Shown here one piece after another: positions 7,370 to 15,971 of a stretch of 64,000 bases of DNA (within the stretch, counting starts at the first letter, position 1; every line of letters starts with the position of its first letter). Source of the stretch: Bradyrhizobium manausense (lineage in GTDB: Bacteria; Pseudomonadota; Alphaproteobacteria; Rhizobiales; Xanthobacteraceae); the NCBI RefSeq assembly GCF_018129685.1, contig NZ_JAFCLG010000001.1:930001-994000 (forward strand), read 5' to 3'. A program made the translations under genes and the position numbers. Under the pieces are notes generated by a model that worked only from the letters and a program-made list of their open reading frames with translations, was not told where the DNA came from and did no database searches.

Positions 7370-8620
7370 ATGGACCGCTTGTTGCGTAAATTCTTGTCCC
7401 AATTCATCCGCCGCGGTTCGATGACCGTGACCACCGCGGGGGGAACGAAGTTCACCGTCGGTGATGGCTCCGGCGAGCCCGTTGAAGTTCGCTTCGTCAC
7501 GGCCGACGCTCAACGAAGGGTCCTCATCAATCCCGAGCTCGGGCTTGGCGAAGCTTTCATGAACGGCGAGTTCGTCGTCGAGCGCGGCAACATCGCCGAT
7601 GCCATCGCGATCCTGCTCGATCAGGCCGAGGTGTTGCCGCACTGGGCAAAGCCCTGGTGGCACCTGCGCTATCTCGTCCGGCACCTGAGGCAGTTCAATC
7701 CGCGAGCGCGCGCGCGGAGCAACGTCGCGCATCATTACGATCTCGATGCGCGGCTGTATTCGCTCTTCCTCGACGCCGACAAGCAATATAGCTGCGCCTA
7801 TTTCGAGACGCCGGATGCCACGCTCGACGACGCGCAGCTCGCCAAGAAGCGGCACATCGCAGCCAAGCTGCTGGTCGGGCGCGGCCAGCGCGTGCTCGAC
7901 ATCGGTTCGGGCTGGGGCGGGCTCGGCCTCTATCTCGCCGAGTTCGCAGGCGCCGACGTCACCGGCGTGACTCTGTCGACGGAGCAGTTGCAGATAGCCA
8001 ACGCGCGCACGGCCGAGAAAGGACTGACTCGCTCGGCGCGCTTCCTGCTCCATGACTACCGGGACATCGAGGGTCCATTCGACCGCATCGTCTCGGTTGG
8101 CATGTTCGAGCATGTCGGAGCCAGATTCTACGATACCTATTTCCGGCGCTGTGCCGAGCTGCTCCGCGATGACGGCATCATGCTGCTGCACTCGATCGGC
8201 CGCTCGCAAGGGCCGGATTCGACCAATCCCTGGATCGCCAAATATATCTTTCCAGGCGGATACATCCCGTCACTCTCGGAAGTATTTCCGGCAATCGAGG
8301 ACGCCGGCCTGTTGGTCTGCGACATCGAGATCCTGCGGCTGCACTATGCCGAGACGCTGAAGGCCTGGCGGGAACGCTTCATGGCACGGCGCGAAGAAGC
8401 CGTGCAGCTCTATGACGAGCGCTTCGCGCTGATGTGGGAATTCTATCTCGCCGCCTGCGAGATGACGTTCCGCAAGCAAGGCATGATGAACTTTCAGATC
8501 CAGCTGACCAAGCGCCAGGGCGTCGTCCCCATGACACGCGACTATATTGCACACGAGGAAGCCCGGCTGCGCGCGCTGGAGGGCGGCGCCACGCCGAAGC
8601 TGAAGCTTGCCGGTGAATAG
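7370..8620 (+). CDS. cfa: Cyclopropane-fatty-acyl-phospholipid synthase
   Basis: A 416-residue Cfa-type SAM methyltransferase that adds a methylene bridge to cis double bonds of membrane phospholipid acyl chains. The N-terminal lipid-binding domain covers about residues 1-100. The SAM site VLDIGSGWGGLGLYLA follows near 175, then GVTLSTEQL and SVGMFEHVG, with the conserved YIFPGGYIPS near 295. Start chosen at 7370 because GAGAGG precedes it and the longer frame has no ribosome binding site. Cyclopropanation usually protects membranes in stationary phase and acid. Confidence 0.93.
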   Translation: MDRLLRKFLSQFIRRGSMTVTTAGGTKFTVGDGSGEPVEVRFVTADAQRRVLINPELGLGEAFMNGEFVVERGNIADAIAILLDQAEVLPHWAKPWWHLRYLVRHLRQFNPRARARSNVAHHYDLDARLYSLFLDADKQYSCAYFETPDATLDDAQLAKKRHIAAKLLVGRGQRVLDIGSGWGGLGLYLAEFAGADVTGVTLSTEQLQIANARTAEKGLTRSARFLLHDYRDIEGPFDRIVSVGMFEHVGARFYDTYFRRCAELLRDDGIMLLHSIGRSQGPDSTNPWIAKYIFPGGYIPSLSEVFPAIEDAGLLVCDIEILRLHYAETLKAWRERFMARREEAVQLYDERFALMWEFYLAACEMTFRKQGMMNFQIQLTKRQGVVPMTRDYIAHEEARLRALEGGATPKLKLAGE

Positions 8621-8623
8621 GCT

Positions 8624-8860
8624 CTAGTGACGCAGGGTCGATATCGGGGAGGAGCGGACAGACGCCGTTAACGCCAGTTGCGCCCTCAGTTCCACGATCA
8701 TTTCGGGCGCCACCGGCTGACGCCGGATTTCGGGCCGCTCGACATGCTCCATGGTGGCGATCAGCCCGGACAGCCACAGCCGGCTGCCTGCTTCGCTCCG
8801 CCACATCTGGGACTGCCGTTCCGGCCGCATCGCTAGCCTCGTTCCCTGTTGGTGGGCCAT
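8624..8860 (-). CDS. Small hypothetical protein
   Basis: A 78-residue frame beginning MAHQQGTRLAMRPERQ, with a central amphipathic stretch and no recognised domain. It lies tail-to-tail with cfa (3-bp gap) and its start faces the CRP-type palindrome at 8922-8939. No competing frame is better, and the compact spacing supports a gene, but there is no strong ribosome binding site. It could be a fortuitous open frame in GC-rich DNA. Confidence 0.35.
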   Translation of the reverse strand: MAHQQGTRLAMRPERQSQMWRSEAGSRLWLSGLIATMEHVERPEIRRQPVAPEMIVELRAQLALTASVRSSPISTLRH

Positions 8861-8921
8861 CGGGGACAATTCCCCGGCCCACCCGCCTGTTCCCTGCCTA
8901 CCCCCGAAAGAATCCGGGGAG

Positions 8922-8939
8922 ATGTGATCTAGTTCACAT
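8922..8939. promoter_or_regulatory. Perfect CRP/FNR-family operator
   Basis: ATGTGA-TCTAGT-TCACAT is a perfect 18-bp palindrome matching the classical TGTGA-N6-TCACA half-sites of cAMP-CRP-like regulators better than the TTGAT/ATCAA of FNR/FixK. It ends 32 bp before the start codon of the 39-residue gene at 8972. Confidence 0.75.
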
Positions 8940-8971
8940 TCCTCTCGATGGCGCTGCCTTAGACCGTCGCC

Positions 8972-9091
8972 ATGAGCAAAGAGACCCGAACCTCATTCGA
9001 CGTGCAGGACGACCTCCGCACCGACTACGCCCTGATCGCCACCGGTGTCGGCGCGGCCCTGGTCGCGCTGGTCTACCTCCTGCTGGTCTGA
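8972..9091 (+). CDS. Small single-pass membrane protein, 39 residues
   Basis: Starts MSKETRTSFDVQDDLRTDY and continues into a hydrophobic C-terminal helix (LIATGVGAALVALVYLLLV) ending exactly at the TGA. This is the layout of a tail-anchored small protein with a charged cytoplasmic head of about 19 residues and one membrane segment. It is preceded by the CRP-type palindrome at 8922-8939, which supports real expression. It is too short for most gene finders. No family recognised. Confidence 0.6.
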   Translation: MSKETRTSFDVQDDLRTDYALIATGVGAALVALVYLLLV

Positions 9092-9378
9092 CCCCGCACC
9101 GGCGCCAGCGCGCCATTTCGCGCGCCATCAAATAGGTCTGCGGCCCAATTCATTAGGTTCACCGCTTCAGGATTTTTCCGTGGCGCGGCCGTGACCGCTT
9201 CTGGACACGCCCCGCGTCCCGCGAAAATCCGTCAAGCGTCGCGATTGCCGAGGCAGCCAATCATCCACCGCTTTTAAGATCGGTTGATAGCGCCGACCTT
9301 TTGCTTCCGCTTTGGCCTCTGGCGGCGCTTTATCCCGGCCCCGCATCCGCCAAGAAAAATTGCTAAGCACGCTCGACC

Positions 9379-10887
9379 ATGGCCCTGACTGATTCGAACG
9401 TCCTCAAACTCGCGCCCGAGCCGGGAACTCCCGCCTATCGGAGCGCGCCGCACAATATCGAGGCGGAACAGAGCCTTCTGGGCGCGATCCTGGTCAACAA
9501 CGACGCCTTCTACCGCGTCTCCGACTTCCTGGAGCCGAAGCATTATTTCGAGCCGCTGCACCAAACCATCTTCGAGACCGCCGGCAGCCTGATCCGGATG
9601 GGCAAGATTGCCACGCCCGTGACGCTGAAGACGTTCCTGCCCGCCGATACCGACGTCGGCGGCATGACCATCGGGCAATATCTGGCGCGGCTCGCGGCCG
9701 AAGCGACCACCATCATCAACGCCCAGGACTATGGCCGCACCATCTACGATCTTGCGCTGCGGCGCGATCTGATCGGCATCGGCGAGGACATGGTCAATGT
9801 CGCCTATGACGCCCCGGTCGATTTCGCGCCGCGGGCGCAGATCGAGGACGCCGAGCGCCGGCTCTACGAGCTCGCCGAGTCCGGCCGCTATGACGGCGGC
9901 TTCCAGAAATTCTCGCAGGCGTTGGCGGTGGCGGTGGATCTCGCGGCCAAGGCCTTCCAGCGCGACGGAAAGCTGTCCGGCATCTCGACGGGCCTGCGCG
10001 ACCTCGACACCAAGATGGGCGGCCTGCAGCACTCCGACCTGATCATCGTTGCCGGACGTCCCGGCATGGGCAAGACGTCGCTGGCGACCAACATCGCCTA
10101 CAACGTCGCCCAGGCCTATGTCGGCGAGCTCCAGGCCGACGGCACCATGAAGGCCGCCAATGGCGGCGTCATCGGCTTCTTCTCTTGCGAAATGTCGGCC
10201 GACCAGCTTGCCACGCGTATCGTGGCCGAGCGCACCGGCATCCCCTCCTCTCACATCCGACGTGGCGGCATCACGGAAGCCGATTTCGAGAAGATCCGCC
10301 AGGTATCGATCGAGCTGCAGTCGCTGCCCTTCTATGTCGACGCCACCGGCGGCCTGTCGATCGCGCAACTGATGGCGCGCGCCCGCCGGCTGAAGCGCCA
10401 GAAGGGTCTCGATCTGCTGGTGATCGACTACATCCAGCTGCTGTCAGGCTCGGGCAAGCGCGCCAGCGACAGCCGCGTGCAGGAAATCACCGAGATCACC
10501 ACCAGCCTGAAGGCGCTGGCCAAGGAGCTCAACGTCCCCATCATCGCGCTGTCGCAGCTGTCGCGTCAGGTCGAATCCCGCGACGACAAGCGGCCGCAGC
10601 TCTCGGACCTGCGTGAATCCGGTTCGATCGAGCAGGACGCCGACGTCGTGCTGTTCGTGTTCCGCGAGGAATATTACCTCGCCATGAAGGAGCCGCGCCC
10701 CGGCACCGAGGAGCATGCCAAATGGCAGGCCGACATGGAGCGTACCGTCGGCCGGGCCGAAGTCATCATCGGCAAGCAGCGCCATGGTCCGACCGGCACC
10801 GTCGAACTGCAGTTCGATGCCTCGGTCACCCGCTTCGGCGACCTCTCGCATGACGGGCACTTGCCGGATCGCGGCGGCGACTACTGA
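9379..10887 (+). CDS. dnaB: Replicative DNA helicase
   Basis: A 502-residue DnaB. The N-terminal domain begins with the family segment HNIEAEQSLLGAIL. The RecA-like motor carries Walker A GRPGMGKTS near residue 230, Walker B LLVIDYIQLL near 350, and the ALSQLSRQVESRDDKRP arginine-finger region near 390. It unwinds DNA ahead of the replisome as a hexamer. No intein or insertion is visible. The position upstream of alr is common in alphaproteobacteria. Confidence 0.97.
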   Translation: MALTDSNVLKLAPEPGTPAYRSAPHNIEAEQSLLGAILVNNDAFYRVSDFLEPKHYFEPLHQTIFETAGSLIRMGKIATPVTLKTFLPADTDVGGMTIGQYLARLAAEATTIINAQDYGRTIYDLALRRDLIGIGEDMVNVAYDAPVDFAPRAQIEDAERRLYELAESGRYDGGFQKFSQALAVAVDLAAKAFQRDGKLSGISTGLRDLDTKMGGLQHSDLIIVAGRPGMGKTSLATNIAYNVAQAYVGELQADGTMKAANGGVIGFFSCEMSADQLATRIVAERTGIPSSHIRRGGITEADFEKIRQVSIELQSLPFYVDATGGLSIAQLMARARRLKRQKGLDLLVIDYIQLLSGSGKRASDSRVQEITEITTSLKALAKELNVPIIALSQLSRQVESRDDKRPQLSDLRESGSIEQDADVVLFVFREEYYLAMKEPRPGTEEHAKWQADMERTVGRAEVIIGKQRHGPTGTVELQFDASVTRFGDLSHDGHLPDRGGDY

Positions 10888-10954
10888 GTTGCCTGTGAGC
10901 TGCTCGTCAGTTCCCCGGGTTGAACCAAGCCTGGCTCTTGCGTAAAACGGCGCC

Positions 10955-12238
10955 ATGACAATGGTGTCCGACACGAACATGATCCCGCAATCCGGCCTTC
11001 TCTCCGCCGAGGCCAATCAGGCTGCCGCGCTCGCCAGCTATGGCGGCGTGCTCACCGTCGATCTCGACGCCATCATCGCCAACTGGCGCAAGCTCGAGAA
11101 GACGGCGGTGCCGGCCGAGTGCTCGGCGGTGATCAAGGCCGACGCCTATGGCTGCGGCACCGCGCAGGTGGCGCAGGCGCTGAACAAGGCCGGCTGCAAG
11201 ACCTTCTTCGTCGCCACCATCGAGGAGGCGCGCACCGCACGCGCAGCGGTGCCGGACGCCACGATCTACGTGCTCGGCGGCTATTTCCAGAACACCGGCG
11301 AGCACTACGCCAAGATCAATTGCCGACCCGTGATCGGCGATCTCAACGAGCTCGCCGAATGGGACGTGTTCTGCCGCCGCACCGGCTGGTCAGGAGGCGC
11401 CGCCATCCACATCGACACCGGCATGAACCGGCTCGGGCTCACGATCTCGGAAGCGCAGGCCATCATTCCCCGCATCAATGCCGGTGATCACGGCATCACG
11501 CTGGTGATGAGCCATCTGGTCTCGGCCGAGCAGCTCAACAGCCCCGTGAACGCGAAGCAGCTCGCGACCTTCCGCAGCATCGCCAGCGAGTTCTCCGGCG
11601 TGCCGGCGGCGCTTGCGAATTCATCCGGCATTTTCCTCGGCGCGCCCTTCCAGTTCGACCTTGTGCGGCCGGGCGCCGCGCTCTACGGCGTCAATCCGAC
11701 GCCGGAGGCCGACAATCCGATGCAGCCGGTCGTCGAGCTGAAGGCGCGCATCGTGCAGACACGCTCGATCGAGCGCGGTGAGACCGTCGGCTATGGCGGC
11801 ACCTGGACGGCACGGCGGCCGACCAAACTCGCGATCATCGCGGTCGGCTATGCCGACGGCTATTTCCGCGCGGCCAGCTCCAACGACGGCACCCGCGGAG
11901 CCGAGGTCGTCGCCGCCGGCAAGCGCTGTCCTGTCGCAGGCCGCATCTCGATGGACCTGATCGCGATCGACATCACCGATCTGCCGCCGAACGCGGTGCG
12001 TCGCGGCCATATGGTGACGTTGCTCGGCGAGGGCATCACCGTCGACGAGCTCGCGCATCATTTCGGCACGATAGGCTACGAGGTGCTGACCAGCCTCGGC
12101 CACCGCTACGCCCGCGTCTACAAGGGCGGCAACGTGGTCGAGCCGCTGGTCAAACCGGAGCCCGCGAAGGCGGCCGAACAGCCGCCCTCCCCGCCGCCGC
12201 TCGAGCAGCAGGCAAGCCCGCCACCGCTGCCGGGCTGA
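10955..12238 (+). CDS. alr: Alanine racemase
   Basis: A 427-residue fold-type III PLP enzyme interconverting L- and D-alanine for peptidoglycan. The PLP lysine is K61 in AVIKADAYGCG. The catalytic tyrosine is in the VGYGGTWTA motif near residue 280, and GRISMDLIAIDIT lies near 330. About 25 residues of Pro/Glu/Ala-rich sequence at the C-terminus exceed the usual length of around 370 and are probably disordered. An N-terminal extension of about 25 residues precedes the barrel; an alternative ATG occurs two codons in. Confidence 0.95.
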   Translation: MTMVSDTNMIPQSGLLSAEANQAAALASYGGVLTVDLDAIIANWRKLEKTAVPAECSAVIKADAYGCGTAQVAQALNKAGCKTFFVATIEEARTARAAVPDATIYVLGGYFQNTGEHYAKINCRPVIGDLNELAEWDVFCRRTGWSGGAAIHIDTGMNRLGLTISEAQAIIPRINAGDHGITLVMSHLVSAEQLNSPVNAKQLATFRSIASEFSGVPAALANSSGIFLGAPFQFDLVRPGAALYGVNPTPEADNPMQPVVELKARIVQTRSIERGETVGYGGTWTARRPTKLAIIAVGYADGYFRAASSNDGTRGAEVVAAGKRCPVAGRISMDLIAIDITDLPPNAVRRGHMVTLLGEGITVDELAHHFGTIGYEVLTSLGHRYARVYKGGNVVEPLVKPEPAKAAEQPPSPPPLEQQASPPPLPG

Positions 12239-12250
12239 GCTGTCAACCGT

Positions 12251-12469
12251 TTACTTCTTCTTCCTGTTGTCGAGCGCCGCCTTGCAGGTCGCGCTCAACT
12301 GATCGCGCTTGCCGTTGAGACAGGCGACGATACCGCCGCCAGGCGCGATGCCGGCGCAGAATTTGTCGTAATCCGCCTTGCACGCGCCGCGCGGATCGGC
12401 CGATTGTGCGGAAGCGGCCCCGGAGAACGCGACGACGAATACGATAGCGGCAAAGCTCAACTTGGACAT
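12251..12469 (-). CDS. Small secreted cysteine-rich repeat protein
   Basis: A 72-residue exported protein. Signal peptide MSKLSFAAIVFVVAF is cleaved near ASAQ, leaving about 50 residues with four cysteines in a pattern (CKADYDKFC, then VACL, then TCKAAL) like a single GLG1-type cysteine-rich repeat. Such small proteins are common in rhizobia and unstudied. The start at 12469 has GGAGATAC directly upstream; the longer frame does not. Divergent from xth across 41 bp. The C-terminus is a run of basic residues (RKKK). Confidence 0.75.
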   Translation of the reverse strand: MSKLSFAAIVFVVAFSGAASAQSADPRGACKADYDKFCAGIAPGGGIVACLNGKRDQLSATCKAALDNRKKK

Positions 12470-12510
12470 TGTATCTCCGGTGTGGGGGCGTACGAGGCGA
12501 TCAGCTCTAC

Positions 12511-13281
12511 ATGAAGATTGCGACATTCAACATCAACAACATCAACCGCCGCCTGCCCAATCTGCTCGCATGGATGCGCGCAGCGAAGCCTGATGTCGTT
12601 GCTCTTCAGGAACTGAAGGCAAGTGATGGCGAATTTCCGGCGGCCGCGATCGAAAAAGCCGGCTACGGCGCGGTCTGGCGTGGACAGAGGACCTGGAACG
12701 GCGTCGCCATCCTCGCCCGCAACGCCGAGCCTGTGCTGACGCGCGACCGATTGCCCGGGCGGCCCGACGACCACGAGGCGCGGTACATCGAGGCTGCGGT
12801 GCGCGGTGTCATCGTCACCAGCATCTACCTGCCGAACGGCAATCCGCAGCCGGGGCCGAAATTCGACTACAAGCTGGACTGGTTCGCGCGGCTGAAGCGC
12901 CACGCCAGGACCTTCATCAAGCAGGATCTGCCGGTCGTGCTCGCGGGCGACTACAATGTCGCGCCAACCGAGATCGACATCTATCCGACGCGATCATGGG
13001 ACAAGGATGCACTGATCCAGCCGAAGAGCCGCGCGGCCTTCGCCTCGCTCGTCGAACAAGGCTGGTGCGATGCGATCCGCGAGCTGCACGGAGACAAGCG
13101 CGTCTACACGTTCTGGGACTACAAGCGGAACCGATGGCAGCGCGATGCGGGCCTCAGGCTTGATCATCTGCTACTCAGCCCTGCACTGGCCTCGCGTTTG
13201 TCAAAGGCCGGCGTCGACAAGAAGGTGCGTGGCGAAGACGGCGCGAGCGATCATGCGCCGGCGTGGGTGGTGCTGAAGTAG
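12511..13281 (+). CDS. xth: Exodeoxyribonuclease III / AP endonuclease
   Basis: A 256-residue exonuclease/endonuclease/phosphatase-fold enzyme for base-excision repair. Conserved residues are visible: N in MKIATFNINNIN, the metal-binding E in VVALQELKA, GDYNVAPTEIDIY with the catalytic D and N, and the terminal SDHAPAWV. Start at 12511 is chosen because the fold begins at the first residue and upstream in-frame codons belong to the divergent gene's leader. Confidence 0.93.
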   Translation: MKIATFNINNINRRLPNLLAWMRAAKPDVVALQELKASDGEFPAAAIEKAGYGAVWRGQRTWNGVAILARNAEPVLTRDRLPGRPDDHEARYIEAAVRGVIVTSIYLPNGNPQPGPKFDYKLDWFARLKRHARTFIKQDLPVVLAGDYNVAPTEIDIYPTRSWDKDALIQPKSRAAFASLVEQGWCDAIRELHGDKRVYTFWDYKRNRWQRDAGLRLDHLLLSPALASRLSKAGVDKKVRGEDGASDHAPAWVVLK

Positions 13282-13288
13282 CGAGCTA

Positions 13289-14104
13289 TTAGCGCCCGTA
13301 ATAGTCCTGCACCGTATCCCACGCCGCCTGCTGCAAGAGCCGCACCGTCTCCGGGTCGATCCCCATCGTGTAGGAATTGCCAACGGGCGAGCGTCCCGTC
13401 AGCGCGGCCAACGTGACGCAAGCCGCCAGATAAGTGCCGGCGGGGCTCGGGTGCCGCTTGTCCGGCGCATAAAGGTTGAGCTCCGGCTGCAGCTTGCGGA
13501 CGCGCGCGAAGGCGAGGCCAGCTGGAATGACCAGCATGTCATTGGCATTGCCGGCCATCGTATAGGCCTCGGCCAACCCCTCCGTCATTTCCGGCTTGTC
13601 GAGATAGGCCCAGGACATGAACAGCACCGGCCGCATGTCATGGGCGCGAACGATGTCGCCGTCCTTCTTGGCGAAGGTGGTGAACGCCTCCTTCAGCTGC
13701 GGATGGATCGGGCACTGGCTGCAGTCCATCATCACGACCGCTTCGTACTGCTTGCCCGGCTTGTTGAAGACGACATTGTTGTCATCGTCGAAGGAATAGG
13801 CGCCGAGACCGCCCGGACGCAGCAAATTGTCCATGTCGTGCCAGTCGAGGCCGGAGCCGCCGATCGTGACCATGGTGTTTCGATAGGCCGCCTTGTTGGC
13901 CTCATCCGCGGCCCGCTCCAGCAAGGAGAGACGCCCTGGCATTCCGTTGTTGTAGTAGAAGAAACTGTTGCCGACGAACAATGTGGCCTTGGGAAAGTCC
14001 GGGCCCAGCGTCGTGACCTTCGGCTTGGTCTGCGCTTGCGCATTGAATCCGGCTGCAACGGCCAGACACATTGCGAGCGTCACTCGCGCAAAAAGACGCA
14101 TCAT
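13289..14104 (-). CDS. Secreted SGNH-hydrolase-like protein
   Basis: A 271-residue exported protein with a signal peptide ending near AQAQ. The first block LFVGNSFFYYNNGMPG resembles SGNH block I, although the catalytic serine is in a GNS rather than GDS setting. DKRHPSPAGTYLAA near residue 225 supplies the D-x-x-H of block V. It probably acts on an ester bond in the periplasm, substrate unknown. It ends 7 bp from the convergent xth stop. The presence of both ends of the catalytic triad supports an active enzyme. Confidence 0.7.
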   Translation of the reverse strand: MMRLFARVTLAMCLAVAAGFNAQAQTKPKVTTLGPDFPKATLFVGNSFFYYNNGMPGRLSLLERAADEANKAAYRNTMVTIGGSGLDWHDMDNLLRPGGLGAYSFDDDNNVVFNKPGKQYEAVVMMDCSQCPIHPQLKEAFTTFAKKDGDIVRAHDMRPVLFMSWAYLDKPEMTEGLAEAYTMAGNANDMLVIPAGLAFARVRKLQPELNLYAPDKRHPSPAGTYLAACVTLAALTGRSPVGNSYTMGIDPETVRLLQQAAWDTVQDYYGR

Positions 14105-14202
14105 GGGTTCCTCTCCTTTTTCTTGGGCCGGGAACCAGATCAGCTTTCCAGCGCCGCCTCAAGGGGATGGATTTGCGAGCCGATATGCGGAAGACCGCAG
14201 GC

Positions 14203-14571
14203 TCACCACAAATTCTTGCCGTCGATCAGATTGACAGGCACCGCCTCGAGATCGAAATCGTCGAACAGGCGCGCGTTCACCGCGACCCTGGGTTTGTCAA
14301 AATCGGGCTTGCCGGTCGACCAATCCGGCGACTCCGAATAGGTGCCGCAGCCGCAATTCGCGCAGTAATGATGTTTGACGGTGCGGCTGCCCCAGAGATA
14401 GGTCGCAACGTTGTCGGCGGGCGACAGCAGGCGAAACTGCGCCGGCGTGTAATAGGCCCACAGCGCGCCGCGCTTGGCGCAGAGCGAGCAGGTGCAGCGT
14501 GTCACGCTCGATGGCGCCTCTGTCACCTCGAACACCGTCTCACCGCAATGACAACTTCCCTCGATCGGCAT
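14203..14571 (-). CDS. GFA/CENP-V family zinc protein
   Basis: A 122-residue GFA-domain protein. Zinc-binding cysteines appear as CHCGE near residue 8, CTCSLC near 28 and CANCGC near 70. The family includes glutathione-dependent formaldehyde-activating enzyme, but most members have no proven substrate, so formaldehyde metabolism should not be assumed. Start at 14571 (MPIEGSCHCG) fits the family's N-terminus; a longer frame from 14604 adds eleven unconserved residues. Confidence 0.82.
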   Translation of the reverse strand: MPIEGSCHCGETVFEVTEAPSSVTRCTCSLCAKRGALWAYYTPAQFRLLSPADNVATYLWGSRTVKHHYCANCGCGTYSESPDWSTGKPDFDKPRVAVNARLFDDFDLEAVPVNLIDGKNLW

Positions 14572-14655
14572 GACCCGCTCCCCGTTTTGTCGGCAGATGG
14601 TCATAGCCTGCCCCTGCTGCCAACATGCTGTCAGCAGCCCAACGCGCCGCGGAAC

Positions 14656-14964
14656 CTAGCTCGCGGACAGGCGCTTGGCATTGGCGGCAACATGCTCGCG
14701 ATAGCGCTGGACGACCGTGGCCGGCGTTGCACCCGCAAGCAGGCTCGCAAACGCCTCGAACGCAGCCGCGATCTTCTCGCGCACCATCAGCACGGCTTCC
14801 TGCTCGGCCGCCGCGTCGCCATGGCTGAGCTTTTCGCAGCGGAGGCGAACCACTTCGCTCGCTTCGACCGCGAGCATCGCGCCGGCGTACCAGGGAAAGC
14901 CGTTATCGGATCCGCCGAGCACCGCATGACGGTCGAGCGCTGAGAAGGAATGGTGGTCGGGCAT
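14656..14964 (-). CDS. Hypothetical helical protein
   Basis: A 102-residue protein starting MPDHHSFSALDRH. The sequence is Ala/Glu/Arg-rich and largely helical, with the C-terminal half (IAAAFEAFASLLAGATPATV onward) resembling a phasin-like or polyhydroxyalkanoate-granule helix without a decisive signature. It is divergent from the TauE gene. Length and composition look coding. I do not recognise the family. Confidence 0.6.
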   Translation of the reverse strand: MPDHHSFSALDRHAVLGGSDNGFPWYAGAMLAVEASEVVRLRCEKLSHGDAAAEQEAVLMVREKIAAAFEAFASLLAGATPATVVQRYREHVAANAKRLSAS

Positions 14965-15182
14965 CACGCACCTCAAATTCTTTGAGCGAACACTCCAATT
15001 GATACGCGTCAAATTCTAAGGATCGGTCCGGGGAACCCTTCGGATTGGCGGTGGGCGCGACACCGGCGGTTAACCAACGCGCGCCACCAGACCTTGCGTT
15101 GCCCGGCAGGCAAAAAACACCCCCGCCATTCACGCTTCCCCCTGCCAGCGGCTACACTGATCCGATTCCCGGAGCCATTCCC

Positions 15183-15908
15183 TTGGCCTTTGTCTTCGTC
15201 CTCAGCGTCGGCCTGATCGCCGGCACCATTTCCGGCATTGTCGGCACCGGCTCGTCGATCATGCTGATGCCGGTGCTGGTCTATGCCTATGGACCGAAAG
15301 AGGCCGTGCCGATCATGGCGGTCGCTTCCGTAATGGCGAATTTATCGCGGATTTTGGCGTGGTGGCGCGAGGTCGACTGGCGGGCCTGCCTCGCCTACTC
15401 GGCGACGGGCATTCCGGCGGCGGTGCTGGGAGCGCGGACGCTGCTCGCCCTGCCCTCGCACGCCGTCGATCTTGCCATCGGCATCTTCCTGATCGCGATG
15501 GTGCCGGTGCGGCACTGGCTCGCGCGGCACGAGCTCAAGGCCAGCCTCTGGCACCTCTGCGTCGGCGGCGCGGTGATCGGCTATCTCACCGGCATCGTGG
15601 TCTCGACCGGGCCGCTCAGCGTGCCGCTGTTCCTGTTCTACGGCCTCTCCAAAGGGGCCTTTCTGGCAACCGAGGCCGCCGCCTCGCTTGGCCTCTATTT
15701 GGCCAAATCAGTGACGTTCGAGCGCTTCGGCGCGCTGACGCCGGAGGTCTTCATCAAGGGCCTGGTCGCGGGCTCCTCGCTGATGTCAGGCGCGTTTGTT
15801 GCCAAGCGCTTCGTGCTGCACCTCAAGCCGGACATGTTCCGCATGGTGATGGATGCGATGATGATCGCAGCCGGGCTCTCGATGCTGTGGAACGCAACGC
15901 AGCCGTAG
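15183..15908 (+). CDS. TauE/SafE-family sulfite exporter-like permease
   Basis: A 241-residue membrane protein with seven to eight helices and the family's paired motif regions (GTISGIVGTGSSIMLMPVL near residue 12, GYLTGIVVSTGPLSVP near 135). TauE/SafE proteins move sulfite, sulfoacetate or other small organic anions. The proposed start is TTG at 15183, with GGAG nine bases upstream; a longer frame from 15045 would add 46 Pro-rich residues before the first helix and looks wrong. The stop codon TAG lies at the first base of a dispersed palindrome (15908-15956). Confidence 0.82.
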   Translation: MAFVFVLSVGLIAGTISGIVGTGSSIMLMPVLVYAYGPKEAVPIMAVASVMANLSRILAWWREVDWRACLAYSATGIPAAVLGARTLLALPSHAVDLAIGIFLIAMVPVRHWLARHELKASLWHLCVGGAVIGYLTGIVVSTGPLSVPLFLFYGLSKGAFLATEAAASLGLYLAKSVTFERFGALTPEVFIKGLVAGSSLMSGAFVAKRFVLHLKPDMFRMVMDAMMIAAGLSMLWNATQP

Positions 15909-15956
15909 AGCATGATCCAGAAAAGTGCTCAGCGGTTTTCTGGAAAGATCATGCTC
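15908..15956. repeat. Dispersed 49-bp palindrome, copy 3
   Basis: Same element as at 2977 and 4746: GAGCATGATCCAG at the left end and GATCATGCTC at the right, with an internal AGCGGTTTTCTGG segment. It is followed by AAACAATAAC, the start of the linker seen in the composite copies, but the second palindrome is missing. Its first base is the last base of the preceding stop codon. Confidence 0.85.
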
Positions 15957-15971
15957 AAACAATAACATTGC

